In this document: positions 62,478 through 64,000 of the stretch, piece by piece
Layout of the letters: the number at the start of each line of letters is the position of its first letter
Position numbering within the stretch: the first letter of the stretch is position 1
Source of the DNA: Bradyrhizobium algeriense
GTDB lineage: Bacteria; Pseudomonadota; Alphaproteobacteria; Rhizobiales; Xanthobacteraceae
Assembly: GCF_003062295.1 (NCBI RefSeq)
Contig: NZ_PYCN01000001.1
Coordinates: forward strand, 578,001-642,000
DNA: 64,000 nucleotides
Direction: 5' to 3'
Position numbers and translations under genes: made by a program
The notes under the pieces: model-generated
What the model was told of the DNA's origin: nothing
Seen by the model: the letters and a program-made list of their open reading frames with translations, nothing else
The model's database searches: none

Positions 62478-63704
62478 ATGAGAAGTGGCATTCTTCATCT
62501 CCTTGCAGGCACGGCGGTTGCGATCGCGCTATCGGCGACATCTGCAAGTGCGCAGAAGAAATACGATACCGGCGCAAGCGACACTGAAATCAAGATCGGC
62601 CAGACCGTTCCGTTCTCGGGCCCGGCGTCGGCCTATGCCGGCATCGGCAAGACGCAGGCCGCTTATTTCAAGATGATCAACGAACAGGGCGGCATCAACG
62701 GCCGCAAGCTCAACCTGATCCAGTATGACGACGCCTACTCGCCGCCGAAAGCCGTCGAACAGGTGCGCAAGCTGGTCGAGAGCGACGAGGTTCTGTTCAC
62801 CTTCCAGATCATCGGCACGCCGTCGAACGCCGCCGTGCAGAAATACCTCAATTCGAAGAAAGTGCCGCAGCTCCTCGCCGCGACCGGTGCATCGAAATTC
62901 ACCGACCCGAAGAACTTCCCCTGGACGATGGGATACAATCCCAACTACCAGACGGAGGGCCGCATCTACGGCCAATACATTCTGAAGAACCATCCAAACG
63001 CCAAGATCGGTATTCTCTATCAGAACGACGATCTTGGCCGTGATTATGTCACCGGCTTGAAGGACGCCCTCGGCGCCAAGGCCCCGTCGATGATCGTCGC
63101 CGAAACGTCCTATGAGCTGACCGATCCGACCATCGACTCGCAGATCGTCAAGCTGAAGGCGGCGGGCGCCGACCTGCTCTACAATGCCTCGACGCCGAAA
63201 TTTGCGGCCCAAGCGATCAAGAAGGTCGCCGACCTCGGCTGGAAGCCGGTGCATATCCTCGACATCAATGCGAGCCCGATCTCCGCCACGCTCAAGCCCG
63301 CAGGCCTCGATATCTCCAAGGACATCATCTCCACCAACTACGGCAAGGATCCGCTCGATCCGACATGGAAGGACGATCCCGGCATGAAGGCCTATTTCGC
63401 CTTCATGGACAAATATTACCCCGAGGGCGACAAGCTCAACACCGTCAACGTCTACGGCTATGCGACCGCGGAATTGCTGGTGAAGATCCTGCAACAGTGC
63501 GGCGACGATCTCACGCGCGAGAATATCATGCGGCAGGCCACCAGCCTGAAGAACGTCACCGGCAGCCTGTCGCTGCCGGGCATGGTCACCAACACCTCGC
63601 CGACCGACTACCGCATCAACAAGCAGATGCAGATGATGAAGTTCAATGGCGAGCGCTGGGAACTGTTCGGCCCGATCATCGAGGATACCGGACCGTCCGG
63701 TTAG
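62478..63704 (+). CDS. ABC transporter periplasmic substrate-binding protein
   Basis: A 408-residue branched-chain-amino-acid-type binding protein with a signal peptide (LLAGTAVAIALSATSASAQ, cleavage near residue 26). It has the type I features EIKIGQTVPFSGPASAYAGI, AYFKMINEQGGINGRKLNLI and GILYQNDDLGRDYVTGLKDA. It is not closely similar to the LivK-like protein at 36065. GGAGG precedes the ATG at 62478. No permease or ATPase is adjacent in the window; the ligand is unknown. This type (with YDTGASDTEIKIGQ) is abundant in Bradyrhizobium. Confidence 0.92.
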   Translation: MRSGILHLLAGTAVAIALSATSASAQKKYDTGASDTEIKIGQTVPFSGPASAYAGIGKTQAAYFKMINEQGGINGRKLNLIQYDDAYSPPKAVEQVRKLVESDEVLFTFQIIGTPSNAAVQKYLNSKKVPQLLAATGASKFTDPKNFPWTMGYNPNYQTEGRIYGQYILKNHPNAKIGILYQNDDLGRDYVTGLKDALGAKAPSMIVAETSYELTDPTIDSQIVKLKAAGADLLYNASTPKFAAQAIKKVADLGWKPVHILDINASPISATLKPAGLDISKDIISTNYGKDPLDPTWKDDPGMKAYFAFMDKYYPEGDKLNTVNVYGYATAELLVKILQQCGDDLTRENIMRQATSLKNVTGSLSLPGMVTNTSPTDYRINKQMQMMKFNGERWELFGPIIEDTGPSG

Positions 63705-64000
63705 CGGCCTGCCCCGATTCAAGAGAGAAGCCGTCGGCGTCACCCATGATGCCGGCGGCTTTTGTTTTGACCCCCGTGATGTCCCTGCCCGCGCACCTGC
63801 ATCATTTTGCGCCTGACACCAAGGTATGGACTCTTTTTTGAGCAAGCGGAACCTGGTACCCGAAACCCGACTGCTGGATACCTTGCATTGCAATATGGCT
63901 TCCGCCACTATTGTGGCAGCGATGACGCCGCCGGCCAAATCCAGCCCGCGGCAAGATCATCGGCTCAATCATGAACACATGAGGAACGCAGCATTATGAG
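63705..64000 (+). other. Right-edge intergenic region with a possible gene start
   Basis: After the binding-protein stop there is a short inverted pair, GCCGTCGGCGTCA with TGATGCCGGCGGC (about 63730-63761), followed by TTTTGTTTT, which looks like a Rho-independent terminator. Near the end, GAGGAA precedes an ATG at 63996, so a further plus-strand gene may begin at the edge. Confidence 0.5.

Noticed and set aside
62529..63938. A 469-residue minus-strand frame opposite the substrate-binding protein
   Set aside because: Antisense shadow of a gene with a clear signal peptide and binding-protein motifs.

Overview
The window looks like chromosomal DNA of a GC-rich alphaproteobacterium, most likely Bradyrhizobium or a close relative. 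This rests on protein character (PhaR, GlnD, IspG, the rpmF-mtgA-ispA neighbourhood, mutS close to glnD) and on several families of nested palindromic intergenic repeats that recur in the window and that I associate with Bradyrhizobiaceae. I see no rRNA, tRNA, CRISPR array or intact insertion sequence.

Layout. 0-8 kb is housekeeping: the 5' part of phaA, divergent phaR (polyhydroxybutyrate control), a PAS-GGDEF-EAL protein, rpmF, mtgA and ispA, with small membrane proteins. 8-20 kb is mixed: a secreted caspase-like protein, a GFA-family protein, an NTF2-like protein, a Na+/H+ antiporter, a Rieske oxygenase, a methyltransferase, a TauD-type dioxygenase, ispG, a two-domain rhodanese, an EamA transporter and a Zur-like Fur protein. 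20-26 kb holds regulator-plus-effector units: MarR-EmrA-EmrB, and ArsR-AHSA1-GyrI-like with a perfect 16-bp inverted repeat over its promoter.

26-42 kb is the most distinctive region: about 15.7 kb with every gene on the minus strand. Read in transcription order it has pcaF, pcaH, pcaG, a LysR regulator, a shikimate/quinate-type dehydrogenase, a five-gene branched-chain-type ABC importer (substrate-binding protein, two permeases, two ATPases), a two-domain 3-dehydroshikimate dehydratase (QuiC type), a secreted tannase/feruloyl-esterase-type hydrolase, a KSTD-like flavoprotein and a second TIM-barrel isomerase/dehydratase-like protein. Together they suggest uptake and breakdown of plant hydroaromatic acids and their esters: ester hydrolysis outside the cytoplasm, import, oxidation to 3-dehydroshikimate, dehydration to protocatechuate, ortho cleavage, and the terminal thiolase of the beta-ketoadipate pathway. 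pcaB, pcaC, pcaD and pcaIJ are not in the window. A short 3' remnant of a second tannase-like gene lies beyond the last two genes, so these two genes sit between direct copies of the tannase 3' end.

42-50 kb has mutS, a membrane protein, an OsmC-like protein and glnD, followed by about 0.9 kb of repetitive, structured DNA. 50-57 kb has a DUF1800-DUF1501 pair followed by two possible very small genes, and a BlaI-BlaR1-like pair whose peptidase carries an unusual repeat-built C-terminus instead of a penicillin-binding sensor. 57-61 kb has a PAS histidine kinase, a FixJ-type regulator, a receiver-only protein and three tiny genes (two Cys-rich, one single-span membrane). The right end has a methylguanine-DNA methyltransferase, a DUF1304 protein and an ABC substrate-binding protein.
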